From the NCBI RefSeq assembly GCF_024213555.1, contig NZ_JANAVO010000004.1, forward strand, positions 372,001 to 436,000: a stretch of DNA of 64,000 nt, in the 5' to 3' direction. Source of the DNA: Allokutzneria sp. A3M-2-11 16 (lineage in GTDB: Bacteria; Actinomycetota; Actinomycetes; Mycobacteriales; Pseudonocardiaceae). The notes beneath the pieces are model-generated. The model worked only from the letters and a program-made list of their open reading frames with translations, did no database searches and was not told the DNA's origin. The position numbers were made by a program, and so were the translations under genes. Shown here piece by piece: positions 17,289 through 25,690 of the stretch (within the stretch, counting starts at the first letter, position 1; every line of letters starts with the position of its first letter).

Positions 17289-19172
17289 GTGGCTCTGGTT
17301 CGACGAAGCGCTCAGCAACTGCTGTCCGAGGCTGTGGCGGGGCGGTTGCACCTCGAACTCGCGGAGAAGGCGCGGGTCAGCTTCGAGTCGGGGGTCGGCG
17401 CGTCGGAAATCCGGTCCTGGGAGAAGAGCCTGCCCGTGTTCCTCGCGGACGTGGTGGACGCGGGCCTGGGCCACGTCGAGGTCCTGCTCGAGCACAAGCT
17501 GCCGCACAATCCCAAGCGTGTGGACGTGATCCTGTGCGGCACGCATCCGAAGCAGGGCACGCCTTCCTACGCGGTCGTCGAACTCAAGCAGTGGTCCACT
17601 GTGGACGAAACCGATGGTGACCTGGTCGTCATCCCTCAGTACTCACAGCCGGTGCTGCACCCTGCGGACCAGGTCCGTGGCTACTGCGAGTACCTGATCG
17701 ACTCGACTCCCGCGCTGGCCGAGCGTCCCGGCGCGCTGCACGGCTTCGCCTACCTTCACAACGCCAGAGAGAGCGGGGTCTGGCGGATTTCGAACTACAA
17801 ACTGGACCAGCACGGACAGCTGTACACGTTGGACACCAGGACGCAGCTGATCGACAAGCTCAAGGCGGTGCTGGACCCGGACCCGGGAAGCCGCGCCGCG
17901 GCGCGCACCGCGGCGGAGGAGTTCCTCTCGTTCAAGCACGCCCCGTCCAAGCCACTGCTGGACCGGGTCGCCGTGGAGGTCGGAGACCGCGAGCTGTTCG
18001 TCCTGCTCGACGAGCAGCAAGTGGCGTTCAGCCTCGTGAAGCAGGCCGTCGAACGCGCACGCACCGCCAGGCAGCAGACAGTGGTCGTCATCCTCGGCGG
18101 CCCCGGCTCAGGCAAGAGCGTGATCGCGCTGAGCCTGCTGGGTGAGCTGGCGAGGCAGGGGCGGCGCGTTTACCACGCGACCGGCTCCAGCGCCTTCACG
18201 AAGACCCTGCGGAAGCTGGTCAAGGACCGCAACGGCGCGATCTTCAAGTACTTCAACAGCTTCATGGACGCGGAAGCCCAGTCGCTCGACATGATCGTCT
18301 GCGACGAGGCGCACCGCATCCGGGAGACCAGTGCCAACCGCTTCACCCGCAGGGCCGTCCGGGACAAGGCCCGTCGCCAGGTCAACGAGCTGATCGACGT
18401 CGCACGCGTGCCGGTCTTCCTGCTCGACGAGCACCAGGTGGTGCGCCCCGGCGAAATGGGTTCGCTCTCCGAGATCACCGCGGCGGCGGAGGCGCTCGGA
18501 TGCCGGGTCGACGTGGTGCGGCTGTCCGGGCAGTACCGCTGCGGCGGCTCGGAGTTCTTCGACACATGGGGTGCCGGGCTGCTCGGCACAGGAGTACGGC
18601 AGCCAGCGACCTGGTCGTCCTTGGTGGCAGGCAGCGACGAGAAGTTCCTGGTGCGCAGCGCTGACTCCTTGGAGGAGCTCGAGCAGTGGCTCCTCGAGCG
18701 ACGGGACGAGCTCGGGGGCACCGCGCGGATCGCGGCGGGGTACTGCTGGCCGTGGAGCGACCCGGTCATCAGGGACGGCGTTAAGGTGTTGGTTTCCGAC
18801 GTGAAGATCGGTTCGTGGCAGCGGCCGTGGAACGCCAAGCCGGAGAAGCGGGTCGCGGACGCCCCCGAATCGCATTACTGGGCAAGCGATCCCCGTGGTT
18901 TCGGTCAGGTGGGGTGCGTCTACACTGCTCAGGGCTTCGAGTACGACTGGGCCGGAGTGATCTTCGGTCCGGACTTCGTGCGGAGGGACGGTTCCTGGGT
19001 CTCCCAGGCGAAGCACTCCCACGATCCAGCCGTCAAGCGGGCGGACGGTATGCACTTCCACTCACTGATCAGGAACACCTACAAGGTCCTGCTGACCCGG
19101 GGCATGCGCGGGGTGTGCGTGTATTCGACGGACCCCGAGACGCAGGACTACCTCCGCGAGATGACGCGCTGA
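17289..19172 (+). CDS. DUF2075-type P-loop helicase with N-terminal PD-(D/E)XK-like domain, paralogue A
   Basis: 627 aa. N-terminal part (~1-110): a nuclease-like pattern VDVILCG (D79) then YAVVELKQW (E98-x-K100), matching the D...ExK core of PD-(D/E)XK enzymes. Central and C-terminal part: an SF1-like ATPase with GGPGSGKS (Walker A, 270-277), IVCDEAHRIRE (D339-H342), PVFLLDEHQVV, YTAQGFEYDWAGVIFG and a motif VI-like NTYKVLLTRGMRGVCVYS. This layout suggests a DNA- or RNA-processing ATPase with nuclease function. Similar genes are sporadic and often accessory; a defence role is an inference. The GTG start gives an N-terminus that lines up with paralogue B. Ends 1 nt from paralogue B. Confidence 0.75.
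   Translation: MALVRRSAQQLLSEAVAGRLHLELAEKARVSFESGVGASEIRSWEKSLPVFLADVVDAGLGHVEVLLEHKLPHNPKRVDVILCGTHPKQGTPSYAVVELKQWSTVDETDGDLVVIPQYSQPVLHPADQVRGYCEYLIDSTPALAERPGALHGFAYLHNARESGVWRISNYKLDQHGQLYTLDTRTQLIDKLKAVLDPDPGSRAAARTAAEEFLSFKHAPSKPLLDRVAVEVGDRELFVLLDEQQVAFSLVKQAVERARTARQQTVVVILGGPGSGKSVIALSLLGELARQGRRVYHATGSSAFTKTLRKLVKDRNGAIFKYFNSFMDAEAQSLDMIVCDEAHRIRETSANRFTRRAVRDKARRQVNELIDVARVPVFLLDEHQVVRPGEMGSLSEITAAAEALGCRVDVVRLSGQYRCGGSEFFDTWGAGLLGTGVRQPATWSSLVAGSDEKFLVRSADSLEELEQWLLERRDELGGTARIAAGYCWPWSDPVIRDGVKVLVSDVKIGSWQRPWNAKPEKRVADAPESHYWASDPRGFGQVGCVYTAQGFEYDWAGVIFGPDFVRRDGSWVSQAKHSHDPAVKRADGMHFHSLIRNTYKVLLTRGMRGVCVYSTDPETQDYLREMTR
17594..17606. repeat. 13-bp palindrome GTCCACTGTGGAC
   Basis: One of three exact GTCCACWGTGGAC sites in the window (others at 45290 and 60951), with five one-mismatch variants. 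This copy lies inside the coding region of the first DUF2075-type gene. Confidence 0.6.
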
Positions 19173-19173
19173 G

Positions 19174-21039
19174 CTACCTCGCGTACTCACGGAGGTACGC
19201 CGCTGTCTCGTCATCGACGGAGTACACGCATACCCCGCGGAGCGCTCGCGTGAGCAACACCTTGTAGGAGTTGAGGATCAGCCGTGCGGCCGACTGTTCG
19301 ACCACGCTCGGGCTCCCCCGCAGGCCGCTGAACGCTCCACGGTCCCTCGACTCCCCGGGGCGGGCTTGCCACGTTCCACGCCGGACGACCAGGTCACCGC
19401 CGAAGATCACACCGGCCCAGTCGTACTCGAACCCCTGTGCCGTGTACACACAACCGACCTGACCGAATCCGTGGTCGCCGAAGGACCAGTGCGAAGCGGA
19501 CGGCGCACCATCGACCTTGAACTTCTGCTTGACGTTCCACGGGCGGTGCCAGTCCCCGATCTTGACGTCATCCTCGAGTTCCCCGTTCTCCGGGTCCGTC
19601 CAAGACCAGCAGAACCCGGCAGCGATGCGCGCGATTCCGGTGAAGTTCTTCTCCTGGCTGAGCAGCCAGTCCTCCATCGCCTGTGGAGTGGGCTTGTAGC
19701 GCACGGCGAAGTCATCGTCCTGCCCGGCGACGAGGTCGGACCACGCGACGGGGGCCTTGTCCGTGAGACCGAGCAGTCGCAGCACCCACTCGTCGTAGAG
19801 CGCGGACCCCCCGTAGCGGAACTGGCCGTCAAGCCTGATCTTGACCAGCTCGCACGCGTTGCGCGCGGCGGCCTTCGCGATCTTGTCAACCGTTCCGATC
19901 TCGTTGTGCCGCACCGCCTGGTGCTCGTCGAGCAGGAAGACCGGCACCCTGGCGACGCGGATCAGCGCGTCGACCTGGTTCCCGATTCCGGTGTCGACAT
20001 CCCTGATCCGATGGGCCTCGTCGCAGAGCAGGACGTCGAGTTCGTTCTCCCCTTGCCGGTGGAAGTCGAAGAAGTACTTGAACAGGTTCTCGGCTCGCCC
20101 CGTCTCCCGCGTGGTCACCGTGCGCAGCGACTCCGTGAACGCCTTCGAACCCGTGGCGTGCATGACCCGTCGTCGTTGGTGTGCCAGGGTGTCCAGCAAG
20201 CTCAGCGCCAAGGCGCTCTTGCCGGAACCAGGGCCACCGATCACCACGATGACCTTCTTGCGCCCGGCTTCGTCAGGATCGTCGAGCTCGCGGCGAACCA
20301 TCATGAACGCGGTCTGCTGCTCATCCAGCAGCACGAAGCGATCGCGACGGCGAATCTCCTGGCCCGCCACCCACAACAGCGGCCCGCTCGGCGCGGCGAC
20401 CGCTGACGCGAGAGCCAGGGCGGTCCGCTCCGCGGCTCCGGCCAGACCAGGTGCGCGATCGAGGAGGCCGGCCAGCCGCGCCATCAACTTCACACGCTGG
20501 TCCTTGAAGAACAGTTCCGTGTAGGCATCGCCGGAGTCGCGTGCCAGCGGATGCGCCTCGCCTGCTTCTTCGTTGTGCAGGTAGGCAAAGGCATGAACCA
20601 TGTCCGGGCAGCGCGCGAGCGAAGGCACGAAGTCCAGCAGATACCGGCGGTACTGGGTGACCTGCTCCAGGGGGTCGAGCCAGGTCTCATCCGACGAGCC
20701 GTACTTGGCGAGCCCTTCACCGGCTGGCACGACATCGGTCCACTGCTTCAGTTCGACCAGAACGTAGGAAGGAACCCGGTCCTCCGGGTGCAGCCCGCAC
20801 AACACCACGTCGATCCGCCCCGAGCTGTACGGCAGGCGTCGCTCCGCCAAGACGTGGACATCACCGAACCCGTCCGCCACCAGCTGGTCAAGCAACAACC
20901 AGAGGCTTCGCTCCCATGACTGCTTCTCCGGTTTCAGCGCGGAGATCCGGGCCCTGCGCGCGCCCGCGCTCAGCAGGCGCACGAGGTCCTCCGCGCCCTT
21001 GCTCCACAACGATCGAACGCTGCCCGACGCGAACTGCAT
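19174..21039 (-). CDS. DUF2075-type P-loop helicase with N-terminal PD-(D/E)XK-like domain, paralogue B
   Basis: 621 aa, clearly homologous to paralogue A from end to end but diverged. Nuclease-like core: RIDVVLCG (D77) and YVLVELKQW (E96-x-K98). ATPase core: GGPGSGKSALALSLL, LLCDEAHRIRD, PVFLLDEHQAV, YTAQGFEYDWAGVIFG, NSYKVLLTRALRGVCVYS. I chose the ATG at 21039 (MQFASGSVRSLWSKG), preceded by GGGGGAG, because the distance to the catalytic Asp then matches paralogue A; an in-frame GTG 15 codons upstream has no ribosome site. The pair is tail to tail with a single base between stop codons, so any read-through would give antisense RNA. Confidence 0.75.
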   Translation of the reverse strand: MQFASGSVRSLWSKGAEDLVRLLSAGARRARISALKPEKQSWERSLWLLLDQLVADGFGDVHVLAERRLPYSSGRIDVVLCGLHPEDRVPSYVLVELKQWTDVVPAGEGLAKYGSSDETWLDPLEQVTQYRRYLLDFVPSLARCPDMVHAFAYLHNEEAGEAHPLARDSGDAYTELFFKDQRVKLMARLAGLLDRAPGLAGAAERTALALASAVAAPSGPLLWVAGQEIRRRDRFVLLDEQQTAFMMVRRELDDPDEAGRKKVIVVIGGPGSGKSALALSLLDTLAHQRRRVMHATGSKAFTESLRTVTTRETGRAENLFKYFFDFHRQGENELDVLLCDEAHRIRDVDTGIGNQVDALIRVARVPVFLLDEHQAVRHNEIGTVDKIAKAAARNACELVKIRLDGQFRYGGSALYDEWVLRLLGLTDKAPVAWSDLVAGQDDDFAVRYKPTPQAMEDWLLSQEKNFTGIARIAAGFCWSWTDPENGELEDDVKIGDWHRPWNVKQKFKVDGAPSASHWSFGDHGFGQVGCVYTAQGFEYDWAGVIFGGDLVVRRGTWQARPGESRDRGAFSGLRGSPSVVEQSAARLILNSYKVLLTRALRGVCVYSVDDETAAYLREYAR

Positions 21040-21147
21040 GTCTCCCCCGAGGTGCCGTTTCCTCCCGTTCGCCGATCTTGTCACTCAGCTGAGCGACAAA
21101 TTGCGGGGGACGCAACTGCACCGACAGGAGAACGCCTGAAGCGGGGC

Positions 21148-21471
21148 TCAGTCGCGGGCTTTGACCTTGGCGCGAGCGCGGGTGCCGGTGCGGCGCTTGC
21201 GCTTGCGTTTGGCCGGGGCGAGCACGGCCGTGGCGATGGCCACGCCCACCGAGGCGATGCCGAGCTGGATGAGCAGTTCGATCCAGTCGATCCCCGGGGT
21301 CTCGCTGAGGTTGAACAGGCTCGCGAGCAGCGTGCCGACCAGCGCGGAGCCGATGCCGACCAGCGCGGTGAGCCACAGCGGGATGCGTTGCTTGCCGGGC
21401 AGCACGATCCTGGCCATGATCCCGATGACCACGCCCATGACCACGGCGCTGACGACGACCGAAACGGTCAC
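21148..21471 (-). CDS. GlsB/YeaQ/YmgE-family small membrane protein
   Basis: 107 aa with three hydrophobic segments: VVVSAVVMGVVIGIMARIVL, IPLWLTALVGIGSALVGTLL, and LLIQLGIASVGVAIATAVL. A strongly basic tail follows (KRKRKRRTGTRARAKVKARD). The GIMARIVLPGKQ and GIGSALVG patterns match the transglycosylase-associated (GlsB) family, small stress-related membrane proteins of unclear biochemistry. GTG start with GGAGGGG 4 nt upstream. The basic tail is longer than in many homologues. Confidence 0.75.
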   Translation of the reverse strand: MTVSVVVSAVVMGVVIGIMARIVLPGKQRIPLWLTALVGIGSALVGTLLASLFNLSETPGIDWIELLIQLGIASVGVAIATAVLAPAKRKRKRRTGTRARAKVKARD

Positions 21472-21534
21472 GTTCCCCTCCTAGACGCTCGACGACGCGA
21501 TGATCTTCCCAGCACCCACTGACACCGTTCTTGG

Positions 21535-21540
21535 TAGCGT
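21535..21540 (+). promoter_or_regulatory. -10 hexamer TAGCGT of a predicted leaderless gene
   Basis: TAGCGT ends 6 nt before the GTG at 21547 and no Shine-Dalgarno sequence lies between, so transcription probably starts at the start codon. No convincing -35 box is seen. Confidence 0.4.
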
Positions 21541-21546
21541 CCTGCT

Positions 21547-22302
21547 GTGGCTGACTCCCGCGATGTGCTGTCCCGCCCGGCGCCGGGCCCGGACCGCACG
21601 GTGGCCTACGGCGAGCACCCCGATCACATCGCCGACCTGTGGTTTCCACCGGGCGAAGGGCCGTTCCCGGTCGCGGTGGTGCTCCACGGCGGCTTCTGGC
21701 GGGCGGAGTACGACCGCGTGCACACCCGGCCGATGTGCGTGGCCCTGCGGGAAGCGGGCTACCTGGTGTGCGCACCGGAGTACCGCCGCACGGGGCAGCA
21801 CGGCGGCGGCTGGCCGGGCACCTTCGACGACGTCGAGGCGGGCCTGGAGGCACTGCCGGAGCTGCTGGGGCCGCGCGCGGACCTGAGCCGGATCGGGCTG
21901 GTCGGCCACTCCGCGGGCGGGCACCTTGCGCTGTGGGCGGCGTCGCGGGCCCAGGTCAGGGGCGTGGTCTCGTTGGCGGGAGTCTGCGATCTGGAGCTGG
22001 CGTCGCGGTTGCGGCTGGACGACGACGCGGTGGGCGCTCTCCTTGGTGGCACACCGAAATCGGTGCCGGACCGCTACGAGGTCGCCGATCCGATGCGGCT
22101 CACCCCGACCGAGGTGCCGACGGTGCTCCTGCACGGAGACGCCGACGGGCTCGTCCCGATCGAGGCGAGCCGCAACTACGCGGCACAGGCCGGTCCGCGT
22201 TGCGAACTGCGCGAACTGCCGGGCACGGACCACTTCGCGGTCATCGACCCGCTTTCCCCCGCGTGGCCCGAAGTTCTCCGCGCCCTGGCGGACCTCACGT
22301 GA
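21547..22302 (+). CDS. Alpha/beta hydrolase, probable kynurenine formamidase
   Basis: 251 aa. HGGFW at residues 47-51 is the HGGXW oxyanion motif of arylformamidases of the hydrolase type. The nucleophile elbow is GHSAGGH (about S122), with Asp in LLHGDADGLVP and His in GTDHFAV. Next to kynU and kynA the natural role is N-formylkynurenine to kynurenine plus formate. It is convergent with kynU (8-nt overlap) and therefore not in the same operon. The role rests on motif plus context; another esterase activity cannot be excluded. Confidence 0.75.
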   Translation: MADSRDVLSRPAPGPDRTVAYGEHPDHIADLWFPPGEGPFPVAVVLHGGFWRAEYDRVHTRPMCVALREAGYLVCAPEYRRTGQHGGGWPGTFDDVEAGLEALPELLGPRADLSRIGLVGHSAGGHLALWAASRAQVRGVVSLAGVCDLELASRLRLDDDAVGALLGGTPKSVPDRYEVADPMRLTPTEVPTVLLHGDADGLVPIEASRNYAAQAGPRCELRELPGTDHFAVIDPLSPAWPEVLRALADLT

Positions 22303-23464
22303 GGATCTCGGCGAGGGTCGAAGCGGCGCGCAGCGCGTCGGCGTAGCGGCCGTACAGGGCGGCGAAGCCGAAGCGCAGCACGTTCGGCGGGCGGAAGTCA
22401 CCGATCACGTCACGAGCGATCAACGAGTCCATCACCGCCTGAGCGTCCTCGCACGCCAGCGAAACCTGGCTACCCCGCGTCGAATCACGAGGCGTGACAA
22501 CGGAAACGCGCGAGCCGACGAGTGAATCGACGCAGTCGATGAAGAATCCCGTCAGCGCGAGGCTCTTCTCGCGGACCTCGGCGATGGTCACGCCGTCCCA
22601 CACATCGAGCGCGGCGTCCAAAGCCAACAGCGACAAGATGTCCGGCGTGCCACACCGTCCACGGGCGATCTCCGAGGACGGCGTGAACTCCGGAGCCATC
22701 GCGAAGGGTTCGCGGTGCCCGTTCCACCCCGCGAGGGGCTGATCGAACGATGACTGCGAACGCGTTGGCACATAAAGGAAAGCAGGCGAACCAGGACCAC
22801 CGTTGAGGAACTTGTAGGTGCAGCCGACCGCGAGGTCGACGCCGTGCGAGTCGAGGTCCACAGGAAGAGCGCCCACGCTGTGGCACAGGTCCCACAGCAC
22901 CAGGGCGCCCGCGGCGTGCACCTCCGACGTGATCGCGCCGACGTCGTAAGCCCGGCCTGTACGGTAGTCGACCTGGTTGGCCAGCACGACCGCGGTGTTC
23001 TCGTTGAGCTCCAACGCGTCCAGCGCCGCGGGCCGCACGGTGGCGCCCATCAGCCGCGCCGCCGAGGACGCGATGTAGCCGTCCGTGGGAAAAGTCGCCG
23101 CGTCAACGACGATCTCGTTGCGCCCCTTGGACATCCGCAGCGCCGCGACCAGGGCCTTGAACAGGTTCGCGCTCGTCGAGTCGCCGACGACGACCTGACC
23201 GGGAGCAGCGCCGACGAGCGGGGCGATGCGGTCACCGACGCGTTCCGGAGCGGTCCACCAGCCCTCGCTCCACGAGCGGATCAGCCTGCGGCCCCACTGG
23301 TTCCGGACAACGTCTGCCATCCGGTCGGCGACAGAACACGGTGGTGCGCCAAGGGAATTACCGTCCAGGTACACCACCGCGTCGTCCAGGTCGAACAGCT
23401 TCCGGCGGTCGGCGAGGGGATCGATGGCGTCGAGTTCGCGGGCGCGCTCGGCGAGGGAAGGCAT
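22295..23464 (-). CDS. kynU: Kynureninase KynU
   Basis: 389-aa fold-type I PLP enzyme cleaving kynurenine to anthranilate and alanine. Diagnostic features: YLDGNSLGAPP near the N-terminus, GDSTSANLFK for phosphate binding, WDLCHSVGALPVDL with the PLP Asp, and the lysine motif GCTYKFLNGGPGSPAF (about K218). The ATG at 23464 is used because GGGAG lies just upstream; an in-frame GTG two codons before is possible. It starts 12 nt after the kynA stop, so kynA-kynU form an operon. Confidence 0.93.
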   Translation of the reverse strand: MPSLAERARELDAIDPLADRRKLFDLDDAVVYLDGNSLGAPPCSVADRMADVVRNQWGRRLIRSWSEGWWTAPERVGDRIAPLVGAAPGQVVVGDSTSANLFKALVAALRMSKGRNEIVVDAATFPTDGYIASSAARLMGATVRPAALDALELNENTAVVLANQVDYRTGRAYDVGAITSEVHAAGALVLWDLCHSVGALPVDLDSHGVDLAVGCTYKFLNGGPGSPAFLYVPTRSQSSFDQPLAGWNGHREPFAMAPEFTPSSEIARGRCGTPDILSLLALDAALDVWDGVTIAEVREKSLALTGFFIDCVDSLVGSRVSVVTPRDSTRGSQVSLACEDAQAVMDSLIARDVIGDFRPPNVLRFGFAALYGRYADALRAASTLAEILT

Positions 23465-23476
23465 CAACACTCCCGG

Positions 23477-24304
23477 TCAGACGTAGCTACGGGCGGTCCA
23501 CAGCTCGGGGAAAACCGTGCGCTGCGTGCGCTTTTCCAACCACGCCACGCCCGCCGAGCCGCCGGTGCCGACCTTGGCGCCCATGGCGCGACGGGTGGCG
23601 AGGAGGTGGTCGTAGCGCCAGCGCGCGAACTCCTCGGCGATGTCGGTCAGCACCTCGCCGAGTTGCTGGGTGTCGTGGTGTTCGGCGCGCGAGGAGTAGA
23701 TCCGCGCCCACACCCGCTCCACCTCGGGATGGGCCTCGTAGACCCGGGACCGGTCACGCTCGAGCACTTCCTTCGGCATCGCGTAACCCCTGCGGTGCAG
23801 GTATTCGAGCACGTCGTCGTACAGGCTCGGCGAGCGCAGCGCGGACTCCAGCTCCGCCTCGACCGCGGGCACCGCGCGGTGCGGAACGATCATGGAGGCG
23901 GACTTCTCGCCGAGCAGGAACTCCACGTGCCGGTACATGGCCGACTGGAAGCCGGAGCCCTCGCCGAGGTTGCTCCGGAAGGCGTTGAACTCCTCCGGGG
24001 TCATCCTGGCGATCGAGCGCCACGCCGCGTTGACGCCTTGGAGGTGCAGCACGCTGCGGTGCAGGGTGCGCCGCGCGGAGTCGAGGTCGTCGGCGCGCAG
24101 TTCCTGCTGCGCCTGCTGCCACTCGAAGCACAGCAAGCCGAAGTACAGCTCCATGATCTGCGTGATCACCAGGAACGACATCTCGCCGGGATCGTTGGAC
24201 CAGCGCTGCTGCAGGGAGTGCAGCACGGAGGCGTGCACGTAGTCCTCGTAGGGAGTCGTGCCCGCGAAGTCCAGGTTGGGCTCTTGGGTCTTCACCCACA
24301 CCAT
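23477..24304 (-). CDS. kynA: Tryptophan 2,3-dioxygenase KynA
   Basis: 275-aa haem dioxygenase opening the indole ring of L-tryptophan to N-formylkynurenine. The sequence shows the family pattern TPYEDYVHASVLHSLQQ, then FLVITQIMELYFGLLCFEWQ, an FRSNLGEGSGFQSAMYRHVEFLLG segment and a C-terminal GTGGSAGVAWLEK loop. Length is normal for a bacterial enzyme. First gene of the kynA-kynU operon and divergent from an Lrp-type regulator 98 bp away. GGAG lies 5 nt before the ATG. Confidence 0.93.
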   Translation of the reverse strand: MVWVKTQEPNLDFAGTTPYEDYVHASVLHSLQQRWSNDPGEMSFLVITQIMELYFGLLCFEWQQAQQELRADDLDSARRTLHRSVLHLQGVNAAWRSIARMTPEEFNAFRSNLGEGSGFQSAMYRHVEFLLGEKSASMIVPHRAVPAVEAELESALRSPSLYDDVLEYLHRRGYAMPKEVLERDRSRVYEAHPEVERVWARIYSSRAEHHDTQQLGEVLTDIAEEFARWRYDHLLATRRAMGAKVGTGGSAGVAWLEKRTQRTVFPELWTARSYV

Positions 24305-24389
24305 GGTGCTCCGCGAATCCGCCGGGTGGAATGGCCGTTGACGGCGAATGCGCCCCTCGTGCTTTCCGGCCGAAAACGGATGGCCAACT

Positions 24390-24395
24390 TAGGCT
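24390..24395 (+). promoter_or_regulatory. -10 hexamer TAGGCT of a predicted leaderless gene
   Basis: TAGGCT ends 7 nt before the ATG at 24403 with no ribosome site between, which predicts a leaderless mRNA for the Lrp-type regulator. Confidence 0.4.
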
Positions 24396-24402
24396 TACGG
24401 TC

Positions 24403-24858
24403 ATGAACACGCCGCTGGACAAGGTCGACTGGGCACTGCTGGACGCGCTCCAGGAGGACGCCCGGCTGTCCTACAACGAGCTGTCCCGCCGCGTGCACGT
24501 GTCGGCGCCGACCGTGGCCCAGCGCGTGCGGCGACTGGAGGCGGCCGGGGTGATCCAGGGCTATCACGCGCGCGTCGACCCCACCGCCGCCGGGCGACCG
24601 GTGATCGCCCTGGTGCGGATGAAGTGCTACGGCGCGCGCTGCATCACCGTGCACCCGGAACTGCTGGCCGACTGCGCCGAGGTGATGGAGGTCGTGCGCC
24701 TCACCGGTGACATCTGCTCGGTCGTGAAGGTCGCCGCACCGACGATCCGGGCGCTGGAGCAACTGCTGGAGCGGTTGTCGCGCTATGGCGAGACCTCCAG
24801 CGCCATGGTGCTGTCCACGCCGATCGACTGGCGCCCGGTCGCCCCGCCCGCCGAATAA
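24403..24858 (+). CDS. Lrp/AsnC-family regulator
   Basis: 151 aa. AsnC-type HTH at ~5-60 (VDWALLDALQEDARLSYNELSRRVHVSAPTVAQRVRRLEAAGVIQGY) and a RAM effector-binding domain at ~70-145. It is divergent from kynA and so the likely amino-acid-responsive regulator of tryptophan catabolism, perhaps sensing tryptophan or kynurenine (inference). The ATG at 24403 is chosen over an upstream in-frame codon because it fits the family N-terminus and a -10 box sits just upstream. Confidence 0.85.
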   Translation: MNTPLDKVDWALLDALQEDARLSYNELSRRVHVSAPTVAQRVRRLEAAGVIQGYHARVDPTAAGRPVIALVRMKCYGARCITVHPELLADCAEVMEVVRLTGDICSVVKVAAPTIRALEQLLERLSRYGETSSAMVLSTPIDWRPVAPPAE

Positions 24859-24866
24859 CAAGAACT

Positions 24867-24890
24867 CTTGCTAAAGAAGTCTTTAGCAAG
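24867..24890. promoter_or_regulatory. Operator palindrome of the ArsR-like regulator
   Basis: Perfect 10-bp inverted repeat CTTGCTAAAG-AAGT-CTTTAGCAAG. Its right end abuts the -10 box TATCTT (24892-24897), so a bound dimer would block RNA polymerase. Very likely the autoregulatory site of the downstream gene. Confidence 0.75.
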
Positions 24891-24891
24891 G

Positions 24892-24897
24892 TATCTT
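24892..24897 (+). promoter_or_regulatory. -10 hexamer TATCTT of a predicted leaderless gene
   Basis: TATCTT ends 7 nt before the GTG at 24905 and follows the operator palindrome directly. No Shine-Dalgarno sequence, so the ArsR-like gene is probably leaderless. Confidence 0.45.
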
Positions 24898-24904
24898 GCG
24901 ATTC

Positions 24905-25498
24905 GTGACGATGAAGAAGCACAGCAACATCCAGGACCCCAAGCAGCTGCGCGCGCTCGCACACCCGCTGCGCTGGAAGATCATCGACCTGCTGACGGTG
25001 GAGGGGCAGGCCACCGCGACCCGGTGCGCCGAGGCGCTCGGCGAGAGCGTGGCGAACTGCTCCTACCACCTGAACACCCTGGCCAAGTACGGCTACGTGG
25101 AACAGGCGCCCGGCGGTCAGGGCCGGGAAAAGCCGTGGCGGATGGCCAGCGTCGAGCAGACGTGGGACGCCGACGGCGGCGATGTCAGCCCCGAGAAGGC
25201 CGCGGCGGGCCAAGCAGCCTCCGAGGCGTTCCTCGACTACGAGGCGACGCGGATGAAGGCGGCGCTGCGCCGTGGTCCCTCCGAACCGGAACCGTGGCGC
25301 AAGGCCAACGGCTTCTCGGCGACTGTCGCGTTCGTGACCCCCGAGGAACTGGCCGAACTGCGGACCGAGATGGAGACGCTGCTCAAGCGCTACAACGACC
25401 GCTTCGAGAACACCGGGCTGCGCCCGGAAGGACACCGGGCGGTACGCCTGTTCTTCGCCAGCTCCCTCGCCGACCGCAACGAAGAAGGGAGCGGCTGA
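24905..25498 (+). CDS. ArsR-like winged-helix transcriptional regulator
   Basis: 197 aa. Winged HTH at ~8-75 (LRALAHPLRWKIIDLLTVEGQATATRCAEALGESVANCSYHLNTLAKYGYVEQ) with an extended C-terminal helical part. No metal-binding Cys pattern of classical ArsR is evident, so the ligand is unknown. The GTG at 24905 fits a leaderless start; an ATG two codons later is equally possible. It is preceded by a perfect operator palindrome and followed 3 nt later by a small ORF. Confidence 0.85.
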   Translation: MTMKKHSNIQDPKQLRALAHPLRWKIIDLLTVEGQATATRCAEALGESVANCSYHLNTLAKYGYVEQAPGGQGREKPWRMASVEQTWDADGGDVSPEKAAAGQAASEAFLDYEATRMKAALRRGPSEPEPWRKANGFSATVAFVTPEELAELRTEMETLLKRYNDRFENTGLRPEGHRAVRLFFASSLADRNEEGSG

Positions 25499-25501
25499 GC
25501 C

Positions 25502-25690
25502 GTGGACCCGTTACAGCTTTACCAGATGCACCAGCATCGGGAACGCGATTTACATGCCGACGCACAGCACCGCAGCCTGATCGCACGCCTGCTGGCGAAA
25601 GCGAAGTCGTTGCGACCACAAGGAAAAGAGGGGCTTCGGCGGAGCCCCCGCACCTCAGCGAAAACGGCGCCCGGGGTTTTCGGAGCTTGA
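25502..25690 (+). CDS. Small protein downstream of the ArsR-like gene (doubtful 3' part)
   Basis: 62 aa beginning MDPLQLYQMHQHRERDLHADA. The first ~40 residues resemble the short helical HQHRERDLHADAQHRSLIARLL proteins common beside regulators in actinomycetes. The C-terminal third runs through two hairpins and looks like fortuitous coding. GTG start; GGGAG lies about 12 nt upstream, inside the preceding gene. Function unknown. Confidence 0.45.
   Translation: MDPLQLYQMHQHRERDLHADAQHRSLIARLLAKAKSLRPQGKEGLRRSPRTSAKTAPGVFGA

Noticed and set aside
17289-21039. DUF2075 island as a prophage or integrated plasmid
   Set aside because: No integrase, phage structural gene, tRNA or attachment-site repeat is visible; base and codon use match the neighbours.
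22844-24406. 520-codon plus-strand open frame
   Set aside because: Antisense to kynU and kynA, which carry complete family motifs.
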